Assembly (NCBI GenBank): GCA_000818945.1
Contig: KN805457.1
Location: 56,599 to 120,509 of the forward strand
From: Schizochytrium sp. CCTCC M209059
Taxonomy: Eukaryota; Sar; Bigyra; Thraustochytrida; Thraustochytriidae
DNA: 63,911 bases
Reading direction: 5' to 3'
The translations under genes were made by a program, and so were the position numbers. Below the pieces are notes generated by a model. That model was not told the origin of the DNA. It saw only the letters and a list, made by a program, of their open reading frames with translations, and ran no database searches. Positions 28,737-38,690 of the stretch are shown in pieces. Within the stretch, counting starts at the first letter, position 1. Each line of letters opens with the position of its first letter.

Positions 28737-31505
28737 CTACATGCGGAAAATCTTAGAGCGCACGTAGGTAGCGGTGTAGAGACTATAGTGGACGACGCCA
28801 TAAAATGTGGAAACGGTTTGCTGAAGCGCCCGAACGACAAAGTTGTCCATTCCCATAATGCGAGCTCGCATAGAGCCTGGGACGCGGCGGTCTCTGTAGA
28901 ATTTGTACATGGAACGCGACCCATCATGCGAGAAAACCGGGGCGTAGCGGACCATGGCATGAACGCATGCAGCATTGAGGTTGCTTCCGCTGGGGTCATT
29001 GCGTAACGAGTCCTTGATCCGGTGCGCGAGATTCTTGGCATTCCCTCGCCACGAAGAGTCGTCCGCGACGGCGCGGTCGATGATTTCGACGCAGACGCTG
29101 GGAAAGTCGGAGATGTGCACTGGATACGGCCCAATACCGAGATCGTGGCAGCGACGGCCCCAGAACCGCTGATCAAAGAGAAGAACGCCCGTCACAATGA
29201 CGGGGACTCCAGCGAGAAGACACTCTGAAGTTGCGCCCATGCCACCGTGCGTAACAATGGCGTCAACCTCAGCAAAAAGACGGTCATAGGGAGCGCCGCG
29301 CAGACAGAGAATGCGACCCTTTGCCGCAAGCTCGAGAATGCGGCGCTCCTGCGGGCAATCGTGCGAGAATCCCTCGGGATGAAAGGCGTGGTCGCCCATT
29401 AGTGCTACAATGGCAACTTCGTGAGAGCACTGGGAAACAAGCAAATCCGCAACCTCGAGAATCTTCGCGCGTTCGACGGGCATCGAGCTAAAAGCGAGAA
29501 CGATGACCTTGTTGTTGCGAGCGCGGGCAGTCTTGACGAAATCAGAGAGATCGACATCGAGGTCTGGGACCGTCTGTCCACGCAAAAGAATATAGTTGGT
29601 GAGCACAGTCGAAGAGGCCGACCAGTCCGCAGGTTTGCCGCCAAAAGCAACCTGATTCACGGGAACGATGAGCGGGACCTTTTTCTCTTGTAGCTGCATC
29701 CACGCGTTGCCCTGGAGGGTATCCCAGAGCGTACGCAGTGAAAGATTCGCAAGCGGCTGCAGGCCACGCTCACGTCGCATGCGCGCCAGACCTCCCGTAA
29801 AAGGTTGATTTTCGAGCAAAATTTTGAGCGAGGTCAGGCTGACGTGGCGAAGGTGGTTGGCCATGCTGCGACACATGGCAACGACATTTTGTCCGCTCTG
29901 CACAGGCGCTGCGCCGAAATGAAGCGGCGGGTATTGAACGGAGGGAATACACGTCGGCTGGAGTACCAAGCCAATTAGAGGAACTTGAAGCGCCTCGCTG
30001 ACGATCATGGCCACGTGCGCGACAGTAAAGCCAAACATGAGGCAGTCCGGCTTGAGTCGGCGCACATGGTGAAAGATGGCTGCTTCCGAATCAAAAAACT
30101 CCACCTCCGAGTATGCCATCATGACGTGCTGCATCGAGGTCGAATTACGCTGTATGGCCCAGCGCGCAACTTTGCTGTCGACGCGACGTTGCGTGTCGCC
30201 GCCCGAAACGCAAAACTGGACGGCGCCCCGCTCCAGCGTGGCCGTGTGGGACTCTACAAACGATTTGTAGCGCAACTCAGTGCAAATGGTAACGCGCCAG
30301 TTAAAGTTGTTGGCCAGCGCGCACGCGAGAGCCACAAAAGGCTGGACATCGCCTCGCGTCCCTCGCGTCATGATGAAAAGATGACGCTCGTATGATTTTC
30401 TGTTCGCGTCGGTCGCCCCTCGCGAGGAAGGCAGTGTCCCGATGGAGCCGCGGGGGCCGTACCATGAACGTGGCAGACTGCTCGAGTCAAGACTGATGCG
30501 CAGCACGCTCACGGCGCCCCGGGACTTTCCTCCTACCAGCACGCGATCTCCGTCACGTGAACAAAGCACCAGCTCGCACACGGGTTGGGCGACAAGCTCG
30601 CCAAGAGAAACCTCAATACGACCCAGCTCCTCTTCGGGCGTGCGACGGTGCTGGACCAAGAGGGAGATTTCGAGACGCGTCGATGGGTCGAGGCCAAAGC
30701 CAAAACTCAAGTACTCCATCCACATGACTGCAGACTCTTCATTGACGCGATGCGCGCGCGTTTCGCGTTGCGCGCAGTCGCCTGGCGTGTAAGTTTCGAG
30801 GGAGCGAACACGTACAAAGTAGTGCGTAGCGCGAAGTCCCCGCAGCGAGCGCGGAGGACTTGCTACGCTCATGACGAGCAGCCGGATGCCGTGCATAATT
30901 TCTTCGTCCTGGGTTGTGCCCGCCGCAAAGGGCTGGAGACTATCCAGCACATCAAGGCTTGAGCAGGTCTCCTCATCGGCGGTCTCGCTCCCATCTGTAG
31001 AGAAACTCCCCTTGGACTCGCTGTGAAGACAACTCGTCTCGCCAGGGATGAACTCCGAGAGCGAAAGGGTCCGACCGGTCCCGGTGCTCGGGTCAGAGCC
31101 CAGGTTTTCCAAGCCTGCCGACGAAATGTACGAGGTTTCCTTGCGCCCTACGTAGCAGTAGAGCGCATCTGTCTCAAAGGTGTCGCGGCTTCCGCGGACC
31201 GGTCGCATGACGCCTCGCGAAACGAATCGTCGGCAAATGCCCTCAGCCTCGGCCTGCGAGGCGGCCAGGCCCTTTTGCAGCAGCGCGCGCACGGCCTCCT
31301 TGCCCGCAAAGCACCGAAAGTACATGGACACGTCGATGCGGTGGTCCGTGCTCGCCACATCGCCGAGAACTTCTTCTCGCAGCGCGTCCAGCGGGCTGTC
31401 TGCAATCACATCGCGCCACGCGCGGGTCTTGGTCGCCGTTGTGGCCGTCGCGGTTGCCGACGTCGACGACGCCGCCGCGGCGACGGCTTCCATGTCTTGG
31501 CTCAT
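28737..31505 (-). CDS. Sterol 3-beta-glucosyltransferase-like enzyme with DEP and C2-like domains (GT28/UGT80 type)
   Basis: A 922-residue protein from the ATG at 31505. Residues about 35-120 are a DEP-like domain (FAGKEAVRALL, EAEGICRRFVSRGVM, ALYCYVG). Residues about 205-340 look like a C2 sandwich (HYFVRVRSLE, LEISLLVQH, LGRIEVSLGEL). Residues about 375-890 are a GT-B glycosyltransferase with TRGTRGDVQPFVALACAL at the N-terminus. The UDP-sugar binding segment VTHGGMGATSECLLAGVPV followed by LLFDQRFWG lies near 750-785. Family members transfer glucose from UDP-glucose to the 3-OH of sterols on membranes; fungal Atg26 also has PH/GRAM domains ahead of the GT. The HGGxGTT motif is HGGMGATS here, which could alter donor or acceptor choice. 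An MGT-type enzyme for another lipid remains possible. Confidence 0.85.
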   Translation of the reverse strand: MSQDMEAVAAAASSTSATATATTATKTRAWRDVIADSPLDALREEVLGDVASTDHRIDVSMYFRCFAGKEAVRALLQKGLAASQAEAEGICRRFVSRGVMRPVRGSRDTFETDALYCYVGRKETSYISSAGLENLGSDPSTGTGRTLSLSEFIPGETSCLHSESKGSFSTDGSETADEETCSSLDVLDSLQPFAAGTTQDEEIMHGIRLLVMSVASPPRSLRGLRATHYFVRVRSLETYTPGDCAQRETRAHRVNEESAVMWMEYLSFGFGLDPSTRLEISLLVQHRRTPEEELGRIEVSLGELVAQPVCELVLCSRDGDRVLVGGKSRGAVSVLRISLDSSSLPRSWYGPRGSIGTLPSSRGATDANRKSYERHLFIMTRGTRGDVQPFVALACALANNFNWRVTICTELRYKSFVESHTATLERGAVQFCVSGGDTQRRVDSKVARWAIQRNSTSMQHVMMAYSEVEFFDSEAAIFHHVRRLKPDCLMFGFTVAHVAMIVSEALQVPLIGLVLQPTCIPSVQYPPLHFGAAPVQSGQNVVAMCRSMANHLRHVSLTSLKILLENQPFTGGLARMRRERGLQPLANLSLRTLWDTLQGNAWMQLQEKKVPLIVPVNQVAFGGKPADWSASSTVLTNYILLRGQTVPDLDVDLSDFVKTARARNNKVIVLAFSSMPVERAKILEVADLLVSQCSHEVAIVALMGDHAFHPEGFSHDCPQERRILELAAKGRILCLRGAPYDRLFAEVDAIVTHGGMGATSECLLAGVPVIVTGVLLFDQRFWGRRCHDLGIGPYPVHISDFPSVCVEIIDRAVADDSSWRGNAKNLAHRIKDSLRNDPSGSNLNAACVHAMVRYAPVFSHDGSRSMYKFYRDRRVPGSMRARIMGMDNFVVRALQQTVSTFYGVVHYSLYTATYVRSKIFRM

Positions 31506-33773
31506 CGCGTCTCCGATCTCTCTCGGCGGGCCTCTCCTTTCTTTTCCTTTCCTTTCCCTTCCACTTCCCGTCCTCCTCAGTTCTCCTCGGACCGCCCGCC
31601 CAAAATGTCCGCCTTCTCGGCGCCCTTCTCGGCGTCCTTTTCCGGGTCCACGTCGGTCGCGGCGGCGTCACCTTGCCCGCCTTTTTGCCCCGTTCTTGAG
31701 AGCGCCTCGAGCTCCACGGCCGCGACGTGCGCACGGCGAGGCCCGGCGGCGCCCGACGGCGGGGCTCGCGCACGCGCACGCACGCAGGCCCGCTCGCGCG
31801 CTCGCTGCGCTGCCTCCGCGGCCTCAAACCCAGCCCCGCGAGGGCGGTCTCCTGCGCGCGCGGACTCGGTTCTGGCGCCTCGTCGCGGTCTCTCTCTCTC
31901 TCTCTCTCACAAGCGGAACTGCGTGCGACTTATGCGTTGCGCGGAACGCCGGGAGAGAACGGACGACGCCGGCCGGGGCACCTCGCAAGTCCTCGCGTGG
32001 ACAACCCGAAAGCGTCCCATATCTGTGACCTTGTAAGGGATGCGGAAATCGCGCCGAGACTCGCGGCGTGGCCCAGGAGCCTGGTGAAAGAGAACGGCTG
32101 TCCATTTCGCCGACGTTGTTTTCATTTCGTGGCCGAAAAGCTTTCCTGGTGAGCGCCACATCATCATCGTCTACTACGACTTCTTCTTCTTCTTCTTCTT
32201 CTTCTTCTGCTGCTGCTTCTTGTGCGCCACCGTCGCCGCCCCCGTGATCGAGGAGGCGCCGAGGAAGCCGGCCTGCTGCCTTGGAGAAAGCAGTGCCGTA
32301 CTTAGAGCGAGAATGGTCCAATCCATCGACGCGGACTAGGAAGAGGAGTGGGACGAGGAGGAACTTGACGAGAAAGCGTGACCTACGTCACTCCGCGTGT
32401 TGTATGTAGGAGGGTCGACGTGAGGGCGAATGGCCGGCCAGTGGGAGAAGGGAGGCGTGTCTGCGCGGGGAAAGGAGGACTACGCGATGCGGTAATGAAT
32501 GCGTGCATTCGAGGACCGCAGGGGTGACGGAAAAGGACCAATAACGCAGAGAACGAGCGGGAAACGTGTTTCATTTTATTGCAGCAGCAGGTTGCTGGTT
32601 AGGTGCAAGGCTGGCTGGCTCGCTGGACGGATGGATGGACGGATGGATGAATGGGTAGATGCCAGTGAGGGGAAAGAAAGAGGTGTATTTATTTATACAC
32701 GCACGTCAGCATAGTAATATGCTGGTCAACGATGATCCGCCTTGAGAATCTACAAGGAGAAAAGAGAAAAGGAAAAGAGGTCTTGGTCGTTGCACTTGAA
32801 GTTCTCTGACCTTTTGCGCCCGTCAGTGGTCTCCATTTGCGAACAAGACTTGCTGGCTTTTGTGATGAATACACGCTGCGCTATAGTGAATGAGTGCTTT
32901 TTGTTTCAAGAACCACTTGTTTCAAGACGAACGAAAGAGTTTTGTTGGCATCCAGGTGTTGATGTGCCCAAGAAACTTGTACGTGCTGCGTCCTTTGCGT
33001 TGCAAGGGCGAGTTTCTTCAAGCGGTCGTATGGCAAGTAAAGTTTAAAAAAGCTCAAGACCCACAACGCCTCTCGCGCGTACCAATACGCTGGATTCAAC
33101 CTATCTCTTTTCCCAAAACATATTCGAGTCACGACTTCTGGGCTGTATACACCAACAAAATTCCCGCAATCATCCTTCCCTCATGACCACCTATCAACAC
33201 CACGCTGCTGTCGTGGCTGGCCTGGCTGACTGCTCGCGAGCCTCAATCAGCTGCGCTACTCCCATCCTCCCCGATAGTCCCCCAACCAGGAAACCTGGGT
33301 CCGCCGTACAGCCCCACTCTAGGGAAAAAGATGATCGACCCCCGGCCAGCGGCAGCGAGCAAGCGAGACGTCAGACAGCGAGCGTCCACCTGAACGCAGC
33401 GCAAGACGCGCTGCCGGCGCCTCGCCAGCGCTCGCCTCGCCTCGCCTCGCCTCGCCTCGCCTCGGCCGGGCCCGGATAGCGCGCGAGCAGGCGCAGGCGC
33501 GCCTCCGAGCTGCTGTTGCAAGCAAGAACAAGAACAAGAACAAGGATACAAGCGGCGAGGATACATCTTCACGTCTTCAAGTTCGGAGAGGCCCAGGCAG
33601 ACCTGAACCAGGCGCGAGCGCGAGGCGGCGGCGGCGGCGACGACGACGGGAGCTCCCGGGCAGGCCTCGCGGGCGCGGAGACCGGGCCTGCGCTCGTTGC
33701 GCGCGCCGCGCCGCGCTCCTCTTGTGCGCCCGGCGCGGCAGGCAGGAGACGCTGGGGCGAGAGGTTCGTCAGG
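31506..33773. promoter_or_regulatory. Long divergent intergenic region between glucosyltransferase and EDR2-like genes
   Basis: About 2.3 kb shared 5' region. It holds a CT run (31886-31908), a GAA/TTC array (32180-32209), a GGAT array near 32623-32650 and a CTCGC pentanucleotide array of about seven copies (33431-33464). Overlapping frames encode Arg/Ser/Ala low complexity. One short frame, listed separately, is the only candidate gene. The part next to 33774 stays open in frame with the downstream gene but without an ATG. Confidence 0.5.
32174..32326 (-). CDS. Candidate 50-residue membrane micropeptide with polylysine tail
   Basis: The ATG at 32326 has an in-frame TAG 12 bp upstream, so the start is fixed. 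The product begins MDWTILALSTALL (a plausible hydrophobic helix), has a small-residue stretch, then ends in a Lys/Gln run and Ser before TAG. Hydrophobic helix plus basic tail is a typical topology for a small tail-out ER or mitochondrial protein. However, the Lys run comes from a GAA microsatellite, and a frame this short can arise by chance. No family recognised. Confidence 0.25.
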   Translation of the reverse strand: MDWTILALSTALLSPRQQAGFLGASSITGAATVAHKKQQQKKKKKKKKKS

Positions 33774-36653
33774 ATGGCGAGCGAGGAGCAGCAGCAGCAG
33801 CAGCAGCAGCAGGGGCAGCCGCAAGGCCGCGCAACGGCGGTGAGCATGGACCAGAGCCGCGCGAGGAAAGGCTTCGCCATGGGCCAAGATACCGTGAACG
33901 TACATGGCATGCAGAGACACAGGTCCGGATCGGTCGGGCACGTTTCGTCGCTTTCCTCGTCGCTTCACGGCCCGGCGGGAGCCTCGCTTCCCAAGACGAT
34001 ACCGCGGCCAAGCCACGCGCTGCGACGCGCCAAGGCGTCCGCGCGAACAGCCACGCAACGCATGCGCGGCATGAAAAAGAGCAATAGCAAAAACAAACTC
34101 GTCAAGTTGCGCGTCGAAGGTGACAACTGCGCCAACAGCGCGTCCGGCTTAGGCGTTGGACACATAAACATGTCGGGCTACATGTACAAGCGAAGGAGCG
34201 GGATGACAGCGCTTGCTGCCACCTTGGTCCACCAGGCTGAGTCGTGGACGGAGCGCAAACTTCCTGGTGGCAGACTCTGGGTCCTGCGCTTTTTTGTTTT
34301 GCGAAATGGCATCATCTACTACTACGATGCTCCAAAGCGAATTCGAGACCTCGAACCTGGTTCTGACGAGTACTGGGAAGCGCTCAATGAGACTTTCAAG
34401 CCCGATCCAGATACCCTGCGAGGCTCCATTGACCTTTTACGCTACGGCGTACAGCTTCGAGTGTGCTATGGACATGGCGCCAACACCAGTACAGGCGCAA
34501 GTAGCAGTGTTACTGAACGCGCCAAGAGTCCACCCTCAAGCATCCCAGGCTTCTCCCCACTTGGTGGTTCTGGTGGACCCGCTTTCAGTAATCCTGCAGA
34601 GGGACCTCCGACCTCGCATTCGGAGCACGATCTCGCGTCCCTCGGCTCCGGGGCAGAGGGGTCGTTCGAAAACAATAACGAGGCACCTCCTCACTCGCCA
34701 TCGCCGCCGCCGATCATTGCGACTCCGCACGCCTCTGCACAAGCACAGGAAGCGCAGCAACAGCAACAGCAGCAGCAGCAAAATGCACAACGTCGCAATG
34801 GTCGCTCAGCAAACTCAAGTCCACCGCGACACCCAGCATCGTCCAGCAGCGGTCGCCACTCGCCTACCGACTTTCTTGAAACAAGCTACGAGGCGCAGAG
34901 CTCGGGAACAGGCAAAGAGTCTTCTAGCGCTCTCCTCCACACATCGAGCAACGTTGCTGCGAGCGGAATGCCTGTAAATGCGATCTCGGACCCAATCAGC
35001 CCGTCTTCCTCCTCGTCTTCCGCCAACGACGCCAAGAGCCCAAGTCCATACCACATTGAAATCACGTACAACAACGTCCTCAACCCCAAGGAGTGGCAAT
35101 CTTGGACTCTCTGCACCCCTGATCGCCGAGGGCATTTCCGATGGCTCACAACACTTACAGCAGTCATTTATGTTGACCGGAGTTTGCCTGCTCCTCATGA
35201 AGACGACGATGACGAACTTGATGACGCCGATCACGATGCCCACTTTCCCCCTGTTGAAGGCCTCCTGGATATACACAGCCTAGGTGTGGGAGGTCAAAGT
35301 GGGGATGAAGAAATCGGCGAGGACATGGATGACGACGAAATTGATGGAATAAAACGCTCCGATGTCCTCGCGCTTGCCAAAGACGAGGTTCATGGTATTC
35401 TCGAGAGTGTCGCGACCGCGGAAGACGCTGGTCTTCTTGCTTCGCTCATTTCCACGGTGCGGGTTCATCAACTCGAACTGGCCACAGCGCTGTGCATCTC
35501 CAACCTTTTGATTTTGAGCGTTTACGAGCTCAAGCCCATCCTCGCCATCTTTGTGCTTACGGCTGTGAATCTGCTCATTATTTGGCGGATGCAGAGCGGC
35601 GGGGACGCTGCAGACTCGCGACGTCATCGACGGTCTTTGTCTCGCAAGCGCAAGGCGCACTCACTACTTGTCTCCCCTCGGGATGCGCGCGTGGGATCGA
35701 ACCGTCGGCGCATTTCTCAGGCTGATGACGAAGTGAACCTGGCGAGGACTTCGAACGATTCTGTCTCCGCGCAAACGTCAATTTCACAGCCATCGATTCA
35801 CCACGCCAACCTCTCTGGGACGCCCCGCGGGGGCAGAACACTGCCTTTTGCGGAGCGCGATGCAATCAGGGCCAAGGGCCTCGAGCACGTGTGGACCCAC
35901 GCAGATGATAGCGTACTGAATATGCGCACTGGGCCAAACTACAAGGCAAACAAGTCAAAAGCACCCACCAAACCTTCGCTCTTTCGAACCATTGGCGTCG
36001 ACATGTTCTCGTCAGATAAAAAGGTCATGGAGATGCTCAACAAGCTCAACGCACCCATGGATCTCTGCGTTCCGCCCGAGGCTGTTCCGAAGGGGTTTCC
36101 AAGGCTGCTTGTCTTTAACTTTCAGTTGCCGCTTCCGAACATTTCGTCGCTCACATCTAGCGATGGCAAGGGTTATAACTTTGCCATTTACCTTACGCCT
36201 ACAGACGACCTCGTCAAAGCTCTGGCTACCAAGGAAAAGGGAGGCGACGTCGAACCCGCGGTGCAGCTCCTAGATCGCTGGTTCCGTACGGCCGAGACCG
36301 ACGTCAACTTCAAGGAGCGTCTCAAGCTCGTCGGCTACATTTTGAATCCTACCGAGTGTGGAATGCCCAACTGGACGCAATCGTTCAATGGCAAACCCGT
36401 GCTTATCAAGAAGAGCGGGGTCATCTTTCGCGATGCCGAGGTCTTCGAGGTCGACATGGATCTCCGCCAGTGGGGTATTCTTGCGCGCAAGGGAGTCTCA
36501 GCCTTGTTGCCTTCTGCATTGGCGAAAATGGAATTCATCGTCTCCTTTGTCATTCAAGGCGAAGAGGACGATGAGCTGCCTGAGCGATCTATGTGCGCCA
36601 CGCAATTTTCGTATCTCGACTACGCACGCGCGGTCCCATTTCCCTCTCCATAA
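33774..36653 (+). CDS. EDR2-like protein: interrupted PH domain, two membrane segments, DUF1336
   Basis: 959 residues from the ATG at 33774 (AGGATGGCG). A poly-Gln run follows the start, then a basic region. A PH domain starts near residue 128 (MSGYMYKRRS, RLWVLRFFVLRNGIIYYYD). It is split by a low-complexity insertion of about 180 residues (240-420, with Ser, Pro and Gln runs) before its final strand and helix (ITYNNVLNPKEWQSWTLCT, RGHFRWLTTLTAVIY). Acidic residues follow, then two hydrophobic segments at about 567-605. Residues about 705-955 are a complete DUF1336/EDR2 C-terminal domain (RTGPNYKANKSKAP, FNFQLPLPN, ERLKLVGYILNP, FEVDMDLRQWG). Plant EDR2 is a PH-START-DUF1336 protein that binds PI4P and acts at endomembranes. 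Here I see no START domain. A membrane-anchored lipid-sensing or transfer role is inferred. Confidence 0.85.
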   Translation: MASEEQQQQQQQQGQPQGRATAVSMDQSRARKGFAMGQDTVNVHGMQRHRSGSVGHVSSLSSSLHGPAGASLPKTIPRPSHALRRAKASARTATQRMRGMKKSNSKNKLVKLRVEGDNCANSASGLGVGHINMSGYMYKRRSGMTALAATLVHQAESWTERKLPGGRLWVLRFFVLRNGIIYYYDAPKRIRDLEPGSDEYWEALNETFKPDPDTLRGSIDLLRYGVQLRVCYGHGANTSTGASSSVTERAKSPPSSIPGFSPLGGSGGPAFSNPAEGPPTSHSEHDLASLGSGAEGSFENNNEAPPHSPSPPPIIATPHASAQAQEAQQQQQQQQQNAQRRNGRSANSSPPRHPASSSSGRHSPTDFLETSYEAQSSGTGKESSSALLHTSSNVAASGMPVNAISDPISPSSSSSSANDAKSPSPYHIEITYNNVLNPKEWQSWTLCTPDRRGHFRWLTTLTAVIYVDRSLPAPHEDDDDELDDADHDAHFPPVEGLLDIHSLGVGGQSGDEEIGEDMDDDEIDGIKRSDVLALAKDEVHGILESVATAEDAGLLASLISTVRVHQLELATALCISNLLILSVYELKPILAIFVLTAVNLLIIWRMQSGGDAADSRRHRRSLSRKRKAHSLLVSPRDARVGSNRRRISQADDEVNLARTSNDSVSAQTSISQPSIHHANLSGTPRGGRTLPFAERDAIRAKGLEHVWTHADDSVLNMRTGPNYKANKSKAPTKPSLFRTIGVDMFSSDKKVMEMLNKLNAPMDLCVPPEAVPKGFPRLLVFNFQLPLPNISSLTSSDGKGYNFAIYLTPTDDLVKALATKEKGGDVEPAVQLLDRWFRTAETDVNFKERLKLVGYILNPTECGMPNWTQSFNGKPVLIKKSGVIFRDAEVFEVDMDLRQWGILARKGVSALLPSALAKMEFIVSFVIQGEEDDELPERSMCATQFSYLDYARAVPFPSP

Positions 36654-37175
36654 GTATTAAACATTTTAACTTAGACCACGCAGCGTGCATCACTAGCCAG
36701 AATGAGGCTAATCTTGTTCCTACTTGTACACCTGCAGCGCTTGGTTCTTCTTTTCGTTGGATTTGCTGGCAGTCCGTCACGCAGAAGTTCTTACAAGCAA
36801 GGAAGCAACTTCGTTCAGACCTGAGGTGTGGATCTACGAGGCCTTCTACCTTCGTGACACATTCGAATTGTCTGTCCCCCAACAACTCAAGAAGATGCCA
36901 GCTTTGGTTGGGGAATTCATTTTTCTTCAAGTTTTTTCCAATTCGCAACGGCTATGTGTCTGATGCCGAAAATGACCTTGTCTGGACCAGACCAGAAAAG
37001 ACCAGACAAGACCAGACCAGACCAGACAAATAGACAGACAGGCAGACCCCCTTCGAGTCAACGCGGCCGGCCAGGGGCCGCCGCTGCAGGCTCAGTGACC
37101 CGAAGACGAGCAGTCGAGGGGAGGGGGGGGGGGCGCGCGAGCTTCTCACGTTCCGTCCCTTGACCCGCTCAAATC
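36654..37175. other. Intergenic region with a CCAGA pentanucleotide tract
   Basis: Holds the 3' end of the EDR2-like gene and the 5' flank of the next. About 36983-37028 is an imperfect CCAGA/CAGAC array, followed by a G run at about 37124-37134. No gene is supported. Confidence 0.55.
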
Positions 37176-38690
37176 ATGGCAAAATACGAGGATAATGGTG
37201 CCAAAGGCTCAAAGAAAGACGCGTACGCAGCACTTGAGCTTGGAGATCTGGCAGAAAGTATAAGCCAGCGCGAAGAGCAAATCCGTCTTGCCGTAGAAAC
37301 AGGCGCTCAAGGAGCGGATGGCGCCGAGAAACTTATGGAAATGTACTTGGCACGAAGAAAGATGCTCTTTGAGCATGTGGCAGACCCAGCTGGTTCCAAG
37401 CCACGCGATCAGACAACGAACAAAGAAAAAAGGTCCCACGAAAGCAATCGCAGCGCATCAACTACGCACGGGGACAGTCGAACGAAAAAACCCAGTCCGG
37501 AAGAAAGGCAGCTTACTACGAAGCCGGCGTCACAGACTATCTCTTCGCGGCAAAGCCTCCACCGGGACGTTTGTAATGGCTGCAAATTTTGCGCATTTGT
37601 CGAAGACCAGCTCGAGAAGTGCAAGCAAGATCAGCTCGAGCTCGACAGGAAAGATCAGGAACTGGCGCACGAAAGGCGGCTATCGCGCGCTTCGCTTTCG
37701 TCACGAATCTCGAGCGTGTCAGATGCTCTTGACTCGTCGCACTCACGCATCCGATCACGCAGCTTCTCGGAGCGGTCTTGGGCGCGCCCACGGTCAGATA
37801 AAGCTCGTTCTCGTCATACCATCGAGAGCGCTGAGGCTGCTTGTACGCGAAGATCTCCTCACCACTCCTTTGAGACAGATTTTGCGAGTCTCATGAGCCC
37901 TCACACGGAAAGCGTTCATAGCCAATATCCATTGTCCACACCAGCATCCACTTCTCGTAGATACGCAATGGATGCGCCAATATCTGCATCCCAGCAACGA
38001 CCGCGGCGAGCAAGCTTTGAAAACTTTATTCAGGGCTACGGAGATGACTTTACAGAAGAGAAGCAGCCTGCGTGGGAGTCGGGTTCTTCTTCCAAGACAC
38101 GCGACGTGCTCAAGGTTCCCACAAAGTACTGGGACGGCCCGCAAATCTCCAAGTCATCGAATGCCGACATTGTCTCACGTGTAAAGAATGCGCACGCCGA
38201 CCAAGGCCATAAAAACCGAATCACCGCGTCTGTTCCGAGCGGATTCTTTGATCTAAACTCAGCGTCATCTCTTTCCGAAGTGCAACACGCGTCTCGGCGT
38301 AAGATGCAGGCGCAAGCTTCGGGTAGTAGAGCAAGCGGACGGCAAAAGCCAGAGCGTCGCGCGTCCGTTGAATCGAACCAAGGTGCATTACGCCGCGTAT
38401 CGTTTGAGTCGGACCAGAGTATGTCACGTCGAGTATCCGTCGATTCGAGCCAGAGCGTATCGCGTCGCACAGGAAGAGACCGCGCAGCAAAGAACCCTCG
38501 CAAGGAGTCTCGCTCATCACGCTCGAGTAAACGCGAAAATGTGCGTGATGAGGATCCTCTTTTGGTCGAATGTGTTGAATGCCAGCGGTGGGTGCCGGCC
38601 TCAGTCCATCAAAACAGCAATCTCGCGATTGGCTACTGTTGTTCAAACGTTCTCGTGTCTCGTCTTAACACGCGCGTCCCGTCTGTGTAA
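37176..38690 (+). CDS. Unknown Ser/Arg-rich protein with RRxS repeats and Cys pairs
   Basis: 504 residues from the ATG at 37176 (ATCATGGCAA). The first 75 residues are mostly helical (a coiled-coil-like AESISQREEQIRLAV and a MYLARRKMLFEHV helix). A CKFCAFVEDQLEKCKQDQ segment near 131-148 puts two Cys ahead of a coiled coil. The middle is disordered and rich in Ser, Arg and His. Residues about 394-434 hold four spaced copies of an RR-x-S motif (RRASVES, RRVSFES, RRVSVDS, RRTGRD), the consensus for PKA-type kinases. The C-terminus has CVECQRW and a later CC pair, which may bind zinc. I do not recognise the family. A phospho-regulated scaffold is one guess. Confidence 0.6.
   Translation: MAKYEDNGAKGSKKDAYAALELGDLAESISQREEQIRLAVETGAQGADGAEKLMEMYLARRKMLFEHVADPAGSKPRDQTTNKEKRSHESNRSASTTHGDSRTKKPSPEERQLTTKPASQTISSRQSLHRDVCNGCKFCAFVEDQLEKCKQDQLELDRKDQELAHERRLSRASLSSRISSVSDALDSSHSRIRSRSFSERSWARPRSDKARSRHTIESAEAACTRRSPHHSFETDFASLMSPHTESVHSQYPLSTPASTSRRYAMDAPISASQQRPRRASFENFIQGYGDDFTEEKQPAWESGSSSKTRDVLKVPTKYWDGPQISKSSNADIVSRVKNAHADQGHKNRITASVPSGFFDLNSASSLSEVQHASRRKMQAQASGSRASGRQKPERRASVESNQGALRRVSFESDQSMSRRVSVDSSQSVSRRTGRDRAAKNPRKESRSSRSSKRENVRDEDPLLVECVECQRWVPASVHQNSNLAIGYCCSNVLVSRLNTRVPSV

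Noticed and set aside
31023..32036. A 337-codon + strand frame
   Set aside because: It overlaps the glucosyltransferase in antisense and then runs through Arg/Ser-rich spacer, with no domain.
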